NCBI GenBank assembly: GCA_024803745.1
Contig: JANJXV010001716.1
Span: 1-64,000, forward strand
Reading direction: 5' to 3'
Source of the DNA: Megascapheus bottae
Lineage: Eukaryota > Chordata > Mammalia > Rodentia > Geomyidae
Length of the DNA stretch: 64,000 nt
In this document: positions 34,266-48,454 of the stretch, one piece after another
Layout of the letters: the number at the start of each line of letters is the position of its first letter
Position numbering within the stretch: position 1 is the stretch's first letter
The notes under the pieces: model-generated
The model's input: the letters and a program-made list of their open reading frames with translations, nothing else
Databases searched by the model: none
What the model was told of the DNA's origin: nothing
Made by a program: the position numbers and the translations under genes

Positions 34266-34849
34266 AGAAAAAAATAGCAAGACTGGAGAGGTTCATCTGC
34301 CTGAATTGAGCTGCCTCCCAGATCCCGAGGAAGGCACCCATCATGGGAATGGAGGGAGATGCTCTACAGTCACCCAAGAGCGCAGCGCTCCCTCCCAGCA
34401 ACCTGCAGTGGGCTTGCTGCTGACACTGGGAAATTCAGCCACAGCTCTAGACTCAGAGCCACAGACCTCCATAAGTCTTACTTCTTAGGTCAGATCCATA
34501 AACTTGAAAATAGTTTTCTGTGAGTTCCTCCACTTAATGTTCATATGTGTCAAGAGCACCAGCAGAAGGGGTATCTTACTGGGGCTGAAAGTCACCTGTA
34601 CTGATAAGTTTAAATGCCTGGGCTCCTTACCAGCACCTACCATTCCTTATTCACTTTTTGGCATAGTGTGTACTCCTAGCAGCCTAAGTATGGGTTCAAT
34701 ATATATCTGCTGTAAAAGTTCTAAGGGGAATATTAGCTGTCAATTTAAGAATGGTTCCTTTGGTCATTAATCACCAAAGTGATAGTTTCCCATCAGGTCA
34801 AGAATGGAGTGTTAATGATTAAATAAAAATGATTTAACAATCTATATGA

Positions 34850-35160
34850 CAGGAATTGCAGTGAATGCCTGTAATCCCAGCCATGAAAGAGACGGAGATG
34901 GAAAAATCATGGTTTAAAGTCAAGCTAGGCAAAAAAAAAAGTTAGCCAAAACCCTGTCTCTAAAAATAACCCAGGAATGGTTGTTCATGTCTGCAAATTC
35001 AGTTATACAAGGGGCAGACGTAGGAGGATTGAGTCTGAAGTTAGACCCTACTTGAAAAACAACCTAAAGCAAAATTGTTTGGGCACACTCGTCAAGTGGT
35101 CAAGCACTTGTCTAGCAAAGACAAAGCCGTGCCTTCCAACTCTAGTACTGCCAGAAAAGA
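34850..35160 (+). repeat. Two diverged Alu/B1-like SINE relics
   Basis: 'gaatgcctgtaatcccagcc' and 'accctgtctctaaaaataac' mark one unit. A second follows at about 34972. Both are too diverged to assign to a subfamily. Confidence 0.5.
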
Positions 35161-35186
35161 AAAAGAAAGCTGATGATACAGTTTCT

Positions 35187-35366
35187 AGGGCTAGGAGTAT
35201 AGGCTAGTGGTAGAGTGCTTGCCTAGCATGCACAAAACCCTGGGTTCAATTCCTGGGTGCCACATGCACAGAAAAAGCTGGAAGTAGTACTGGTGGCTCA
35301 AATGATAGAGTGTAAAAGAAGCTCAGGGACAGTGCCCAGGCTCTGAGTTCTAGCTCCAGGATTGGC
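35187..35366 (+). repeat. IDL-Geo dimeric SINE
   Basis: The ID half ('gtagagtgcttgcctagcat') and Geo half ('ctggaagtagtactggtggc', 'cagggacagtgcccaggctc') are joined by 'gccacatgcacagaaaaa'. Confidence 0.85.
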
Positions 35367-35375
35367 AAGCAAAAA

Positions 35376-38300
35376 AAAAAGTTTTCTTTAACAGGTTTGG
35401 TGTTAATAATTCATGTTTAGAAGGCTAGCAAGAGGGATTAATTATGCTAATTTGATCACAAGTACCTCTCATAATGACCTACAAGCTTAGGCTTCAAGGT
35501 TTTTTATTCAAAGACTAGATATTTTTAGAGTAAGTAGCTGGAAAACTACCTGAATAAGCATTCTTTACTTTTCCATTTCTAACAATTAAATATAATTATG
35601 TGTGCAAAGCACTCAGTACAGGTTCTCCCAGGGTACTGTTAAGTGCTTAGAACATGCCACATATTATGTAGGGCAACTCAAGGTATGGCTGTTTTGTAAC
35701 TGGGTCTTGGATGAAAGATAAATTCTTTAGCAACATAAGCTAATTGCTAATTTAACATTTCTAAGCTTCAGCGCATAGCTCAATAATTCTAGTTATATCT
35801 AAATGTTTTAAATCAGCAGTAGCTAGCTACATCACATACAACACTGGAAGTCAAGATTCCTTTACTCCCTTCCTGGAGATAAGAACAGGAACTAGAATGT
35901 GCATGGTACTCTGAAGTTCAGAGCAAGTCTCTCACAGTACTAAATCTCATCACATGTGTGCACTGTATGATCAATTCCTTACTATTAATGAGATAGTAGA
36001 TAATAATCTCACTATCCTGAAAGGAATTTAATCATTTTCAAAATGATAAAAATCTTAGAATCTCTACCTCACAGAACTGTAAATAATGACATGTATAAAA
36101 TGCTTATTACAATGTTTAATGTGTTTAAAATTCTTAAGAAATGTTACATTTCTGGGCTCAGAGATGAGGTGCTGTTTTCTCCAAGGGCAGAAAGTCAAAT
36201 TTAAATTTACATGTCTGATGTCTAATTCTCCTGATATTGTGAGTGAGAGATGTTATGGAATTTTGTCCTTGAGTCTCCAGAGGTTTACAAAAGTTAACAT
36301 GTCTAAATGTCACATACTTTAGTAAGTGGCAAAAGTAGAATCTGACCCATCAGAGAATTTAAAATGAAATACTAAAACTCTTCTTCTGTATTATTTAGGT
36401 AGTTTCTAAATTCACAGGCTTTCAGAATACACAATATGACTGAGCTTACTATACTCAATACAATAATTCAGGTGCCTGCTTTCCTGGGTAATATTCTATT
36501 CCTTCTTAGATCTCTCCAACAAAGAACTTTGAAACACCAAACCAAAGTCATATCGAAGAGCCATGTTTCTGGAAAGTGGTGATTCCAGAATGACCCTCTA
36601 AAAAACACACCGGGCACTGAGAAAAACTGTTTTTACAACTGTACTATCTCAGAGATCTAGCTCTGATCAAGGAAAAATATCTTGCACATTCCATGTTTTA
36701 TAAGCCCTATTCTAAGGTTCCTAACCAAAAAATGGCAGCTAAGATGGAAAGTCCTGATTGAGTAGACATATACCACAGAGTATCAAGTAGAAATCAGGAA
36801 ATATTCTCAAGTGCAAAAATGTTACACATTGGAATTAACTAAAATTATTTTCTTGGGTACACAATGATTCATTGTCATTAAATACACTTTAAAGGATAAA
36901 AGCAAAAACTGAAATGTACCACTGGCAGCATGCCTATGATTGCATGCACACTTTGACATGCATCATGCAAACTGGGAGAAACAAAAAACCAAAACAGAAC
37001 ATGATTACAAGAAAGGTGGTAGGAGAAAATCCAAAATTTGTACTGTACCACGCTGTGTCAGAGAAGTAATGGACTAACTTCTCAACTCCTTGCCAAAGGC
37101 ACAATGAGAGAGCAGAGACAAGAAAGAGACAGGACAATGGCATCAGAGACCACACACAACACTGAGAATCGCCAGGACGGGGTGGAGGCCCAGAGGATTT
37201 GTTTTGCTATTGTTATACTGTTCCAGGCACTATTCAGTTCTTTTCCTTATTTAGTTAACTATAAATGACAATATTTTAATATGACTCATACTTTCTTGCT
37301 AACATGGTTTGCAAGTTAGCGCCAATATCCATGCCCACACAAGGCGTGCATGTAAAATTTCTCACAAAAAAAGCTGTCACTTGGATCTTACTAAGCAAAA
37401 TACTGGAAGGAATTTTGATACAATGCCTATTCCAAAGGTCTAAATAGATTTGGCCCCACGTAATCCTTTATGAAGAAAGTAGAAACCATTTCTAAAATAA
37501 TTTTAGAGCTTCTTGTACTTTACAGAAGCAAAGAAACTTCAGTGTCTGAGGGACCACTAAAGGTATAATCTGGCCCTAGCTTAAATGCCAGGCCATAAGC
37601 TTTACACATCACTATGGAGATGAAAGCCCTAACCAAGTCACAAGTATAACTAAATGCATCTGCTCCTAGAATTCATATGGACCAATCACAGCTTCTGATG
37701 TTCTGGGGAAACCATGAATGCTCTTTCAGAATGGTGCCTCTAGATTCTAGAAAAGTTACAGAGGACACCTTATTGACAAATATGCTATCTATTTTAAATT
37801 CAGAAATAAGGAGTCCAATGACTTCTATGTTAATGACCAGTGTACTGCATTTAAATTTATCCACGTGAGTGAAAGTGACTTAAGTATTTACTAGAGGCAA
37901 ACATCATCAGCATCTACCTCCTAGATGGTGAGAAGTTCAGAAAGCAAGTTACCAGCATCACAGCAATACCATGCCCCTGGTAACTCCAACATGCATTATT
38001 AGCTGAGGATAGCTGCTACTGGAAGGATGGTACAGAAGCAAATGCTGACTCAATCTTTAGAGCAGATTGTCACAGAAAGCTACGCACACAAAAAAATGGC
38101 AAACCGCTGTTGTCTACCATAATCACACTCCTGAGAAAAACTAAACCACGCCTACATGTACGGGAAGGCCTACTGGACCATGAGTTAGATGCACATTTCT
38201 AGCCAGCTGCTCAACTGCTAAGCTAGATGGCCTTGGAAAAACAGCTGCAAAAATGGACAAGTACCATATTCGATTTTATTACCATCTTTAATTACAAATT

Positions 38301-39085
38301 CACTGTAAGGGTGAATTAGTTGAGTTTCTTATCAATTTATCCTAGTTTCTATTTCATTGACAATATTTTATTTTCATAAAAAGTCACTCCCAGAGCTAAT
38401 TTCTCATGAAAACACTACCGCTGAATCTGTAAACCACTTACATTCACATGCTGGAGTCCGGCAGGGTAAGCCATGTTAGTGCTCTACTTTGCTATAATGT
38501 CTAACAAGTGACCAGCACAAATCAAGTGCCCCAAAGAAGTGCAAACACTTTCATTAAATAATGTCTTTCTAGGAATACACTTAAGATGCCAGCACCGACT
38601 TTTTTTTACACAGGATAAATTGTACTGTAATAAAATCTCCATAACTAGAGCTATATTAATGTCAGACAAGAGGAAAGAGTTAGATCAAGGATTGGAACAT
38701 GATAATATATTACTATCCAAACTTAATTAATACAGTGGTTTCAAAGATATTTAATATGTGAAAAATGTTTATGATACTGTATGAAAAAAATCACCAAAAG
38801 CTAAATATCTACAATTCTAAACTTATAAAACTGAAAACAGTATCCACAATAAATAATTATGAATCAAGTTTAGGACCTGGAGAAGAATTTGATTTTCATT
38901 TATTTACTTACACTGAGAAAATTACTGTCATCATTCATATTTATTTACATTCTTTTTATTATAAAAATAGAATAGTAGCTCTGACTCTATAGGTTATTGT
39001 GAAAAATTAATACTTATCAAGTAACAGTTTAAATAAAACAACTAGAAAAGTACCTAACATTGACAACCATTATAAGGCTTATGAT
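35376..39085. other. Intron, SINE-poor, nothing recognised
   Basis: About 3.7 kb of AT-rich intronic DNA without a recognised repeat or exon. Short frames on both strands at 36086-38992 have no domains. Confidence 0.4.
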
Positions 39086-39089
39086 TTCA

Positions 39090-39600
39090 GGCTCAGTGTG
39101 GTATCCATGCTTATGATTTCAGCTACTTGGGACAGAGGCTAGTAGGACTGGGGTTTGAAGCTAACTGGATTAGAGGTAGAAGCTACCTCTAATCTCAATA
39201 AACAAGCCTAGCGTGGTGACCTATACCTATGATTCCAGTCATAAACCTATGATTCCTGGCATAATCAGAAGGATCACAGTCTGAGGCTAGCCCCAGGCAA
39301 AAACCCAACACTCCACCTAACACTATAACACTAAAGTAATTTAGTTTAGTTACCTGCTGCATGGACCCAGCCAGCCAAGGGCCAGTGGCTCACCCCTGTA
39401 ATTCTAGCTAATAGTTCAAAGTCGGTCCAGACAGAAAAATCCTCATGACACTTCTCCAATTAACCAATAAAAGGCTTGAAGTAGAAGTATGGGTCAACTG
39501 ATAAAGCATCTGCCTTGCCTGAAAAAGGCAAGTAAGAATATGAGGCTTTGAGTTCATACCTCACTACCAGCATCAAAAATAAAACAACAACAACCAAAAA
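39090..39600 (+). repeat. Diverged SINE relics
   Basis: A B1-like relic (39090-39310) is followed by a Geo-type copy (39376-39590, 'gccagtggctcacccctgta', 'cttctccaattaaccaataa'). The sequences are degenerate. Confidence 0.55.
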
Positions 39601-40066
39601 AAAAACCCTAATGGTAAGGCTCCAGTATAAGGCCCTGAGTTCAAACTCCAATATACGAATAATCTGATAAAAAGAAACTTCTTTGGTAGTACTAGAGCTT
39701 GAACTAAGGGACTCACATTTGATAGGCAGGTTATCCACCAGTGGAGTCATAGTGAGTTATATATACAATTTTTAAGTAATTATTTTATTCACTGTATGTT
39801 AAAAACATCCTGAGAGAATAACTCAGGAACCAAAAGAACTGAAAAAAAGAAAGAAAGCTAGGGTGTTACTAATGTTAGGGAATGAAATCAAAGACAGCAG
39901 GCTAAGGGCAAGGGAGGATTTGGAAAAATGGGAATTTAGTTGGACTGAGAACAAATGGCCATAGGCTGAAGGCCACCAGCAATTTAAGCTATTGTATTTT
40001 TCAACAATACAAAGGTTTTCCAGCATAGGCTCACTCCTTAGAAGATACCAATTAAAAATAGTATTT

Positions 40067-40280
40067 CTGCTGGGTGCTAGTGGCTCACACCTATAATCCT
40101 AGCTACTCAGGAGGCTGAAATCTGAGGATCATAGTTCAAAAAGCCAACCTAGACAAGAAAGTCTGTAAGACTCCTGGAAGTGGCACTGTGGCTCAATGTA
40201 ATAGAGCACTAGCCTTGAGCTGAAGAGCACAGGGACAGTGCCCAGACCCAGAGTTCAAGCCCCACGACTGACAAAAACGA
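40067..40280 (+). repeat. Geo-type SINE
   Basis: 'gctagtggctcacacctata', 'gtggctcaatgtaatagagc' and 'cagagttcaagccccacgac' give the full order, with a shortened middle. Confidence 0.85.
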
Positions 40281-40644
40281 ACAGTATTTCTACAAAAAAA
40301 GTTGTATATATATAAGATATGAGTGTTTAATTATGTCAGGTATTGACTTTCTCATGAAGCACTTGGTACATTAAAATTACATCTTCCAAACTTACAGGAG
40401 CAAAATACACCACACTTTTCTAACTCCAAGTTGCCAATCACATTTTTAAAGATTAGAGAAGAACATATCTTCTAAGAGAATAATGTATTATATGTATTAC
40501 TTCATTAATCTTTTGCCTGAATTTTAAATAAAAACACACAAAAACTGGGTGGTAAATATATGCTTATAATAAAAAATGTATTGAGTGGTAATATAAATTT
40601 GTGATTACACATCAAAACTGTTTATGGAGTAGCCCTGATTCTTA

Positions 40645-40800
40645 TTTTGGTGCCAATCCTAGGACTTGAACTTGGGTCCTGGGTACTATACTATTCCTGA
40701 GCATTTCCACTGACGGCTAGCACTCTACCACTTGAGTCATAGTTCTGCTTCTGGCTTTTTGCAGGTTTGATAACAATCTTAAGAGACTTTTCTGCCCCCT
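40645..40800 (-). repeat. Geo-type SINE, reverse, truncated
   Basis: 'ctaggacttgaacttgggtc' and 'ctaccacttgagtcatag' mark the right half. The left arm breaks down after 40790. Confidence 0.65.
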
Positions 40801-40949
40801 GAATAGCCACTATTGAGGGTGTCTAGGTAGGCCTATGATTCTTAGAGCAATTTTGGTGAATATGTTTTTATTAGAAATCAGGCAGCAGTATACCAAGAAA
40901 CTGACAAGCTATTAAGCCATATATACATGCATTTATATAATTTGGGGCG

Positions 40950-41215
40950 GGACAGTACTGGGGTTTGAAGTTTGCTATTCAGTTCTACCACTCAAACCTT
41001 TTTTTGTTTTAGTTTTCAGATAGGGTCTTGCATTTTTTTCCCAGTGCCATTCTCATACTATATTCATTCTATATGCTTTCCACATAGTTGCAATTACAGA
41101 TGTGTCCCCACTACACCTGGTTTGGTGTTCACTAACTTTTTGCCTGGGCTAGCCTTGAACTATGATCTTCCAAATTACAGCTCTAAAGCATCTTGAATTA
41201 CAAGCATGCACAACC
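40950..41215 (-). repeat. Degenerate SINE relic, reverse
   Basis: 'agtactggggtttgaagttt' and 'gcctgggctagccttgaact' are recognisable landmarks, heavily diverged. Confidence 0.4.
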
Positions 41216-42639
41216 ATATAAGGCCTTTGGTTTTTTTGAAACCATTTTTCCCTTCCCATCTAACTTATATTGTATATGGAAAGAAGATGGGAATTTCTCA
41301 GTTCATAGAAGAGAGGCACGAAAAGGCAAATTTTAAAATATGTGTAAGGCATAATAAGTAAATAGGTGCTATTCTAACTCCCAACCCTGAGGCTCCTAAG
41401 TTTGAGGCAAGCCTAATCTACCCAGTAAGATTCTGAGGAAAGGAGGCAAAGAGTTATTTTTAAAATATGCTTTGTGAAACAACAAGTATCCTGTAAGCAT
41501 GAGCTATAGCACAAAATGCTACCTGGATTACCATTAAGGCTTTCTACTTGTCAAAAGAAATTTTGTTTTATTAAAATCCACTATGAAATAGGTTATTCAC
41601 TTGGAAATTAGAGTAGAAGCACTAAATCAAAGCCAGTTACATGAATGCAAACCACAGCTAAAATTCCCACAAACAGTGGAAAAGATCTCCATATGTCTAA
41701 ATGTACATTACTTTCTGCTAACCTATAAAAAGTAAACTGACAGCAGAAAATAAAGATCATGAAGTGACTTCTAATAAACTTTAGAAGATATGAACAAGTT
41801 AAAAACCTCTAGAGAAACGAAAACAAAAACAACAAAACCAAGAACTTCCAATTATCTCTAATTCCTAGAGGTAACTGTAATTCAGCCAAGACATTCTGGA
41901 CCACTGCAACTTTCCAGAGTAACCAGAGGTTGCTTCGATGTAAACATGAATTATCTACTCTGCATATTTAGACCAGTGTTTCTTGCTACTACTTCTTTAA
42001 AAAAAAAAAGAAGTTTTCTCTACTGAAGCTTGATGAATCTTTGCCATCAGTGCCTTGGTAGGACACACATGAAAGTACTGGAAGAAGGCATGAAGGGAAG
42101 GTTTTAGTGAGTGAGATTACAGTGAAGTATAAACCACTCACCATTACTTGCACAGTTAACATCTTCAACACGTGAAACATATATTCTCTAAAATGTGGAG
42201 ACAGACATTATGTAAATGAATATAAGCTTACTGCAGAAAATCGACTCCCAGTACCCACGAGAAACACTGAATTTGCCCCTTGTGATCTCACATGAATAAA
42301 TAAATAAGTTAATAAACAGTTTCAGCTGATCTCAGGATAAACCCAAAACAGTTAAAATATACTTAAAACACATTTCTTCTTTAAAGGAAACTCTCAAGCC
42401 CAGCAGGAATTATCAGAAAAGGTCCTAAGGTTTATTACTTCCCCCAGACAAGGCCCTGTGAATATCAATAATGGAATCCCAATGTTGATTCTCTTAGCTA
42501 TGTAGGCCATGAAAAGTTACTCAGGAAATAACTTCAATGTTTGACTTCCAGCCATTCAAACTCTGCAGAACACTTTCATCTTGCTAATCTGGAGGCACAG
42601 AGGTAGAGGCTTGATCTACAAATCTAAAAAGTATTCTGG

Positions 42640-42830
42640 GAGCCGGTGGCCCATACCTATAACTTTCACTATATAAGAGGCTGAGAGCTGAGCACTGTGG
42701 TCTGAAGCCAGACCAGGAAGAAAAGTCCTCAGACTGGGGGACACGACTGAAGCAGAAGAGCACCATCTGTGAACTTGAAAGCTGAGTGAAAACATGAAGC
42801 CCTGAGTTCAAGTTATGGCACTGGCACAAA
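42640..42830 (+). repeat. Geo-type SINE, diverged
   Basis: 'gccggtggcccatacctata', 'gaggctgagagctgagcact' and 'ccctgagttcaagttatggc' are present. Confidence 0.65.
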
Positions 42831-42835
42831 AAGAA

Positions 42836-45800
42836 AAAAACAACAGAGAAGTCAAAAATTTAGAGCTAGGATAGCACTACAGGAGAGTGCCACTTATGGT
42901 TAGAGATGAATGATTGGCTCTGAAACTGACGAAGAAGCACCTGAAACTGGAAAACTACTGATGCAAAGATGGATAAGAAATATCTACAGACATGCAAGTT
43001 ACACCAGTGACACAAATGTGACTAAGAGATGTGTTTTAAAAATATATGTGCAACTCTACTTGGTATTCAGAACTGTCAACTCTAAACTTCAACTCCATAT
43101 ACTAGCTAAATGAAAGAGAAGACAGGGGAATCCCTGGACAGGGAAAAAAGAATAGGAATTAAAAAGGGACTTAAGTGAGAGCCAAGTTAAGTGGATTCAT
43201 TTGAGGTAAACCTGTCAAGCTCTACCAAGTACTGACTCTAAGTCTAAGAGGAATACTGTCCTGACTTCGAGCAGCCTTTGAAATTTCAGATCACTTCACT
43301 AGCAATTTGCTCTGATCTCTTCTGCAGTACGATGCTTTAACATAAATACAGGAGAAAAGGAGGAAACTTATTTGAATACAAGAAGTAAAATAGAAGATTT
43401 GTAAAGGAAATGGTAGATTATTCCTTTTCTTACCGCTTTCATTCAAGAAGAGGTTACACAAACTCCCTTTTTCATTAGAAAAAGTAAAGAAGGAAAAAAG
43501 AAGTCAAAAGGCAAACTCCACATCTCCTCTGGACTCCTTGAAGAAATGAAATGTTCTTAAATAAACTGCTAGTTGCTCAAAGTGTCAAAGTACAATAAGA
43601 TAACTAATGAAAATATTAATATAAATCAAAATGATAGTAAATCCAGGAAGAAGGCCTAAAAGTGACCCCAATTAACTATATTTATATATATATACATATC
43701 CTTCATTAATATTAGCTTTTTGGGTGACTTTTCAGAAAAGATAAAATATAACCAACTTACCAGAATACTTTAAGTATATAATACAAAGTAATAAACAATA
43801 TTTTGGAAAGTAAATTTAATGTACATAGCAATCATAAAGTCAAACAATAACTTATTAGAAACATTAGTAAATCATGCATATTTAAAAGCAGTTTTTTCTG
43901 TGCTGGAAAGCAGCTGAAAAATTACAGAGTCATTTTAGTTGTTTTATATTAAAGAAACATTAAAAAAATTGAAAAGATATTTGAGATGACAGTGAAAAGT
44001 AATCAAAGCCTTTCATTAGAAAGTGTTTAAAGAAATGTGCAATGGTCTAGTAAGCTGAGTCCCTAAACAATATGCATCTGTCTATGAAACCATTATGGAT
44101 AGTGCATATTTTTACAATAATTGGATAAAAAAACAAGCTTATTCACACATGTCAAGGTTTTACTTAAAAAGAAATGCATTTAGACAGATGCATATCAATG
44201 GGCCTAAGGGTACCTGGCAATAGGTTTAAACAGCATGAGAATGTCATTAACCTCAGAGCTTTCAGAAGGACACAAGTTTAAAGTCTATTCACATGCAGTC
44301 AAGGAAGTGTTCATATGGGAGATAAGAGGTAGCTCATTAATAACGCATTGGCCTGCAGGTCTCCCAGTAAGGGTAAGGAGGGAAGAGGGAGGGAAAGTCA
44401 TGCAGAAGGGAAATACCATGAACTGGAAGCCAGAGCAGGAGAGGAGTGAGAAACACAGACTCACTCTGTCTGCGGTGTGGTGGAACAGTCCGTGGGATCC
44501 CCTGGAAGGAGCCCTGCCAAGGAGAGAAGGAGGGAGCAGAATACCCACCCTGTGCAGAGAGAGATAGGGTAGGGAGGGCATAATTAAAAAAGGAGGGGGG
44601 ACCAAAAAATAGAGAAACCAAAGTCATAATTTATTTTTTGTGTTTTTTTAAAAAAATAACACAGCAATAGTGTTCAGGAGAAGACAGATTTCACTTTTTA
44701 CAATACAGGCAGCTCAAGTGACTAGAATTATCTTACAATTCAAACTTAGATATTTTTCAAACATTTTAAGGAAAATCTAATTTTCCTCTAATATTTTTAA
44801 GTTAAGAAATAATAATCTTTCCAGAATACATCATGTTTATCATTATGTATCACTTTGAAAAGTAGTTACCTAGTCTGCAAAAAAGGAAAGAACTTAAGAG
44901 AAACAGATTTTAGTTATTAAAGAAAATGCATTCATTTGTGAATCAGACAATCAAAAATTACCATACAAAAATTACCATACAAACATTTAAGTTATAGAAT
45001 GTTAGAAAATTAGAAGGTAAAAATAAAGAACATCAGTTGAACTTATAGAACTGGCATATCATTGAAAAGAATTAGGCTGCTGAGACAGTAAGTCCTTTTA
45101 TGAAGAATGTGGAATGTAGGCCACAGAGTATACGGACGTGCTTTTTAATCTGAATACCTTGTAGCTTCTTAGCATGATTACTTTTAATCACAGATTATCA
45201 GAATTAGAATGACCCTGAAACGTGGACTGACTGTTCAGTTCCTTCCATGTGGGACCCAACCTCCTCACTAATCAAAGATATCCACAAATCAAACTGTGAG
45301 AACATTCTTAAAATACCATCATGGAAAACTTAAGTCCACAGCATCACCCTAGTGAAATTTGTAAAAGAATGCATCTCCCAGTCATGAAAAATATGGTTCA
45401 TTCCCAGTAAAACTGTGGTTGTTAGGAACTTGTTAAACTTTTTCCAGTGCAAATGATGAACACTGAACACGATTCCTGTGGTAGATAGCACTTGACTTTG
45501 TATCTTTTCTGTTTTATAATGGGAGCATATTTGACTCAGTAAACCTCAAGCATGGCAACAACTGACAGAACAAAGGATTGCTCAGAATATTCACCTGATT
45601 TTCACTGTTCAATTTGTAAATTATATGTATGCATAATATATGCAATGATGTAACTAACCTTTGATTTAGTATTAGAAACTAAATTTAACAAGACATCTGA
45701 AATACAGGATAATCTTTGCCTCTTTTTCAACAGTTCTTAAAACAACAGAGAAAACTGTATTGTACATATTCTGAGGTTTAACTGTTAGCATCTTTTCACT

Positions 45801-46175
45801 ATATTCATCCATCTGCTTATTCCTATACTCAGTTTTCATTAAAAAATAAATGATAAAGGATTTTTAGTGTGTACACAGGAACTTTTCTCTTATTTTTGGA
45901 AGGCTTTTCTATCTAACTTAAGTTGTCCAAATGGTGTGTAAAAGCCATATGCTAACGAAAATTCAGAATTTACTTAATGTGAAAAACATCCATTCATATC
46001 TTTAAATGCCAAGGTTACTTTTAAAGTAATACCAGAAATACATAAAAATGAAGTCACTGTCTAACATAATGCTACTTTTAAGGCTATTTGTGTGTATAAA
46101 TCTGCAAAGATTAAGTTGTATATATAAAATGGCTCTTGGTCTCTCACAAATCACCACCATTCAACAGTACTCCTA
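42836..46175. other. Intron, AT-rich, nothing recognised
   Basis: About 3.3 kb with no identified repeat. A more GC-balanced 370-bp patch (44235-44605) has open frames on both strands but no domain or usable splice pair. Confidence 0.4.
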
Positions 46176-46179
46176 TTTT

Positions 46180-46405
46180 GGTGTCAGTCCTCTGGCTTAA
46201 ATTCAGGGACTGCACACTATCCCTAAGTTTTTCTGCACAAGGCTAGCACACTATCACTTGACCCACAGCTCCACTTCTGGTTTTTCTTGTAGCTAATTGG
46301 AGGTTGAGAGTCTCATGGACTTTCCTGCCTGGGCTGGTTTTGAACTGCCATCTCAGCCTCCTGGGTAGCTAGGATTATAGATGTGAGCTACCAAGCATCT
46401 GGCCC
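46180..46405 (-). repeat. Geo-type SINE, reverse
   Basis: The landmarks run from 'tggcttaaattcagggactg' to 'ctaggattatagatgtgagc'. Confidence 0.8.
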
Positions 46406-46459
46406 TTACACTATTTTTGTGTGAATGAGTAGGCACTTTTCACACTGTTGCTATTCTTT

Positions 46460-46658
46460 TTTTTTTTTGCCAGTCCTGGGCTTGAGCGCAGGGCCTGAGC
46501 ACTGTCCTTGGACTTTCTCAAGGCTAGAGCTCTACCACTTGAGCCACAGCACCACTTCTGGCTTTTTTTTTCCTATGTATGTGGTGCCTAGGAATCAAAC
46601 CCGGGTCTTCGTGCATGCTAGGCAAGCACTCTATCACTAGGCCAAACTCCCGGCCCCT
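46460..46658 (-). repeat. IDL-Geo dimeric SINE, reverse
   Basis: Poly(T), Geo half, linker and ID half are all present. The surrounding 'tgctattctttt' on both sides looks like the target duplication. Confidence 0.88.
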
Positions 46659-46904
46659 GCTGCTATTCTTTTTAATTAATCATTTCACAATTCTATCTGG
46701 GTACTCTTACTTTGCTCAGATAAATATAGTTTGTACAATATGTATATCTACACAGATTTAATAGGTCTTCACATGTCCATTAACATGAATTACCATGTGT
46801 GGAAGACCATACATGGAATATTAATAATGGTTGGAGCATTTAGTATAATTTGAGTAATGTAAATTCACTTAACTAATTTTTTATTATTTACTTTCTTATT
46901 ATTT

Positions 46905-47103
46905 ACTTATTTATTTTTGCCAGTCCTGGAGCTTGAACTCGGAGCCTGAGCACTGCCCTTAGGCTTTCTCAAGGCTAGTGCTCTACCAGTTGAGCCACAG
47001 CACCATTTTCAGCCTTTTCTATGTATGTGGTACCAAGGAATCCCCGGTCTTCATGCATGCTAGGCAAGCACTCTACCACTAACTAGGCCATGCTCCCAGC
47101 CAG
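46905..47103 (-). repeat. IDL-Geo dimeric SINE, reverse
   Basis: It has the same layout as the copy about 250 bp upstream, with a short deletion where the ID half starts ('ccaaggaatccccggtcttc'). Confidence 0.85.
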
Positions 47104-47344
47104 CTTTCTTATTTTTTAGTTACAGATTAAGTGTGTTATTACCTCTTGATAAACAAAGGACAGAAAAGGAAAAATTCGCCTTAGAAAGTTTTTTTTGTTT
47201 CCTTTTCAGCTTTATGTTATTTTACAGAACATTATTATAGTTCTTTTTTTCCTCATTACTTTGAAAAAAAGACACTGAATGATATCACATATTGCTACTA
47301 ACATGGACTGAATATTTTGTGGAAGATATGTCTTTTACATCCTT

Positions 47345-47520
47345 ACTAAAACTTAATTTTTTAATATATTTTTATTGCAATTAATAGAAGGGTTACATGA
47401 TATTTGCCAGATAAATGGTGCATTAATTCCCACACATTGATACCCTTTCACATGTCATGATCCCCATTTCCCTTCCCCCCTCCCCCAACCCTCATCTTAT
47501 AAAACTTAGTGTTTTAAATA
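47345..47520. repeat. LINE-like 3' end relic
   Basis: It closely resembles 59915-60090 in order and wording ('gccagataaatggtgcatta', a C/T-rich block 'cccttcccccctcccccaac'). Two copies of such a layout suggest a dispersed repeat, possibly an L1 3' end in reverse. The class is uncertain. Confidence 0.4.
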
Positions 47521-47575
47521 AGAATCCTCACTACCACCAATTTTTTTTTAAAAAAATACTAACAGCATGTTCACA

Positions 47576-47884
47576 TGGTATTATAATTTGAACACAGCAT
47601 GTCCTCACAGGCTCATGAGGTGAAGGCCTGGTTCCCAGTGATGATGCTACCTAGATGGGGAAGGGTCGGAGCTGAAGGTTATACCTGGCCCTTGGTCCCT
47701 TCCTTTCTGCTTCCTGCCTGCAACAGCACCCCAGCAGCAATGACATTCTTCTGCCCAGGCACACAGTGCTAAGAAACATGGACTGAATCTTCTGGAACTC
47801 TGAGACAAAATAAACCTTTTCTCCTTGGAGTTGTTTCTGTGGGATTTTTTTTTTTTTGGTCACAGCAATAAAGTAACTAACACA
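47576..47884 (+). mobile_element. MaLR-like LTR
   Basis: 'ataatttgaacacagcatgt' at the start, 'gacaaaataaaccttttctc' (with AATAAA) and an end 'agtaactaacaca' follow the layout of ERVL-MaLR LTRs. No target duplication was confirmed. Confidence 0.55.
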
Positions 47885-48454
47885 GAAAACTCAAGTATCA
47901 CAATGGACTACTACTGATCTTTCTCTTAAGGAAGGAAATCCTTCTTGTGATTTTTGTGTTTTTTTTTGCTGTTATAGAGCATCTGTCCTCCTTCCCAATG
48001 GTATGAATGTGTTCTCTGAGTTCCTCCTTGTCCCCTCACTACCTGCAGCCACTCAAAAGGAAAGCAGCTATTACCCCCAAATGAAGAAAATATATATAAG
48101 AATGCTGTATGCATGCTGTACACGTGTACCAATCACTTCTCAGTCTTCATGTGGAGGGGTAGGGGAGAGGAAAGGGGAGGTTATTAGGCATTCTGGAGAT
48201 ATTACATGCACCAAGAGACATGTTATCCACTTCATGCTTATACTCCGTTTAAGCCTATGCATGACACAGCATGAGGGTATTTTGGTGATTTAGTAAGTGA
48301 TAATTTGCATTTCCTCCTTTCCTTTTTTATGCTTTGTTTTTTGCTTCTGTATCTTGTCATTTTCCATTTTATAGCCATTGAGGAATACCCCAGAAAATAT
48401 CCATTCTGTTGCTCTGGTGGCAGTCAGCCATGCTCTCTTTCTTTTTTACATGTA

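Noticed and set aside
44235..44627. Open frames on both strands, considered as an extra exon of the CCSER2-like gene
   Set aside because: No acceptor and donor pair in the right phase, and no residue pattern matching the family.
47651..47863. 70-codon minus-strand frame
   Set aside because: It is antisense within a MaLR-like LTR.
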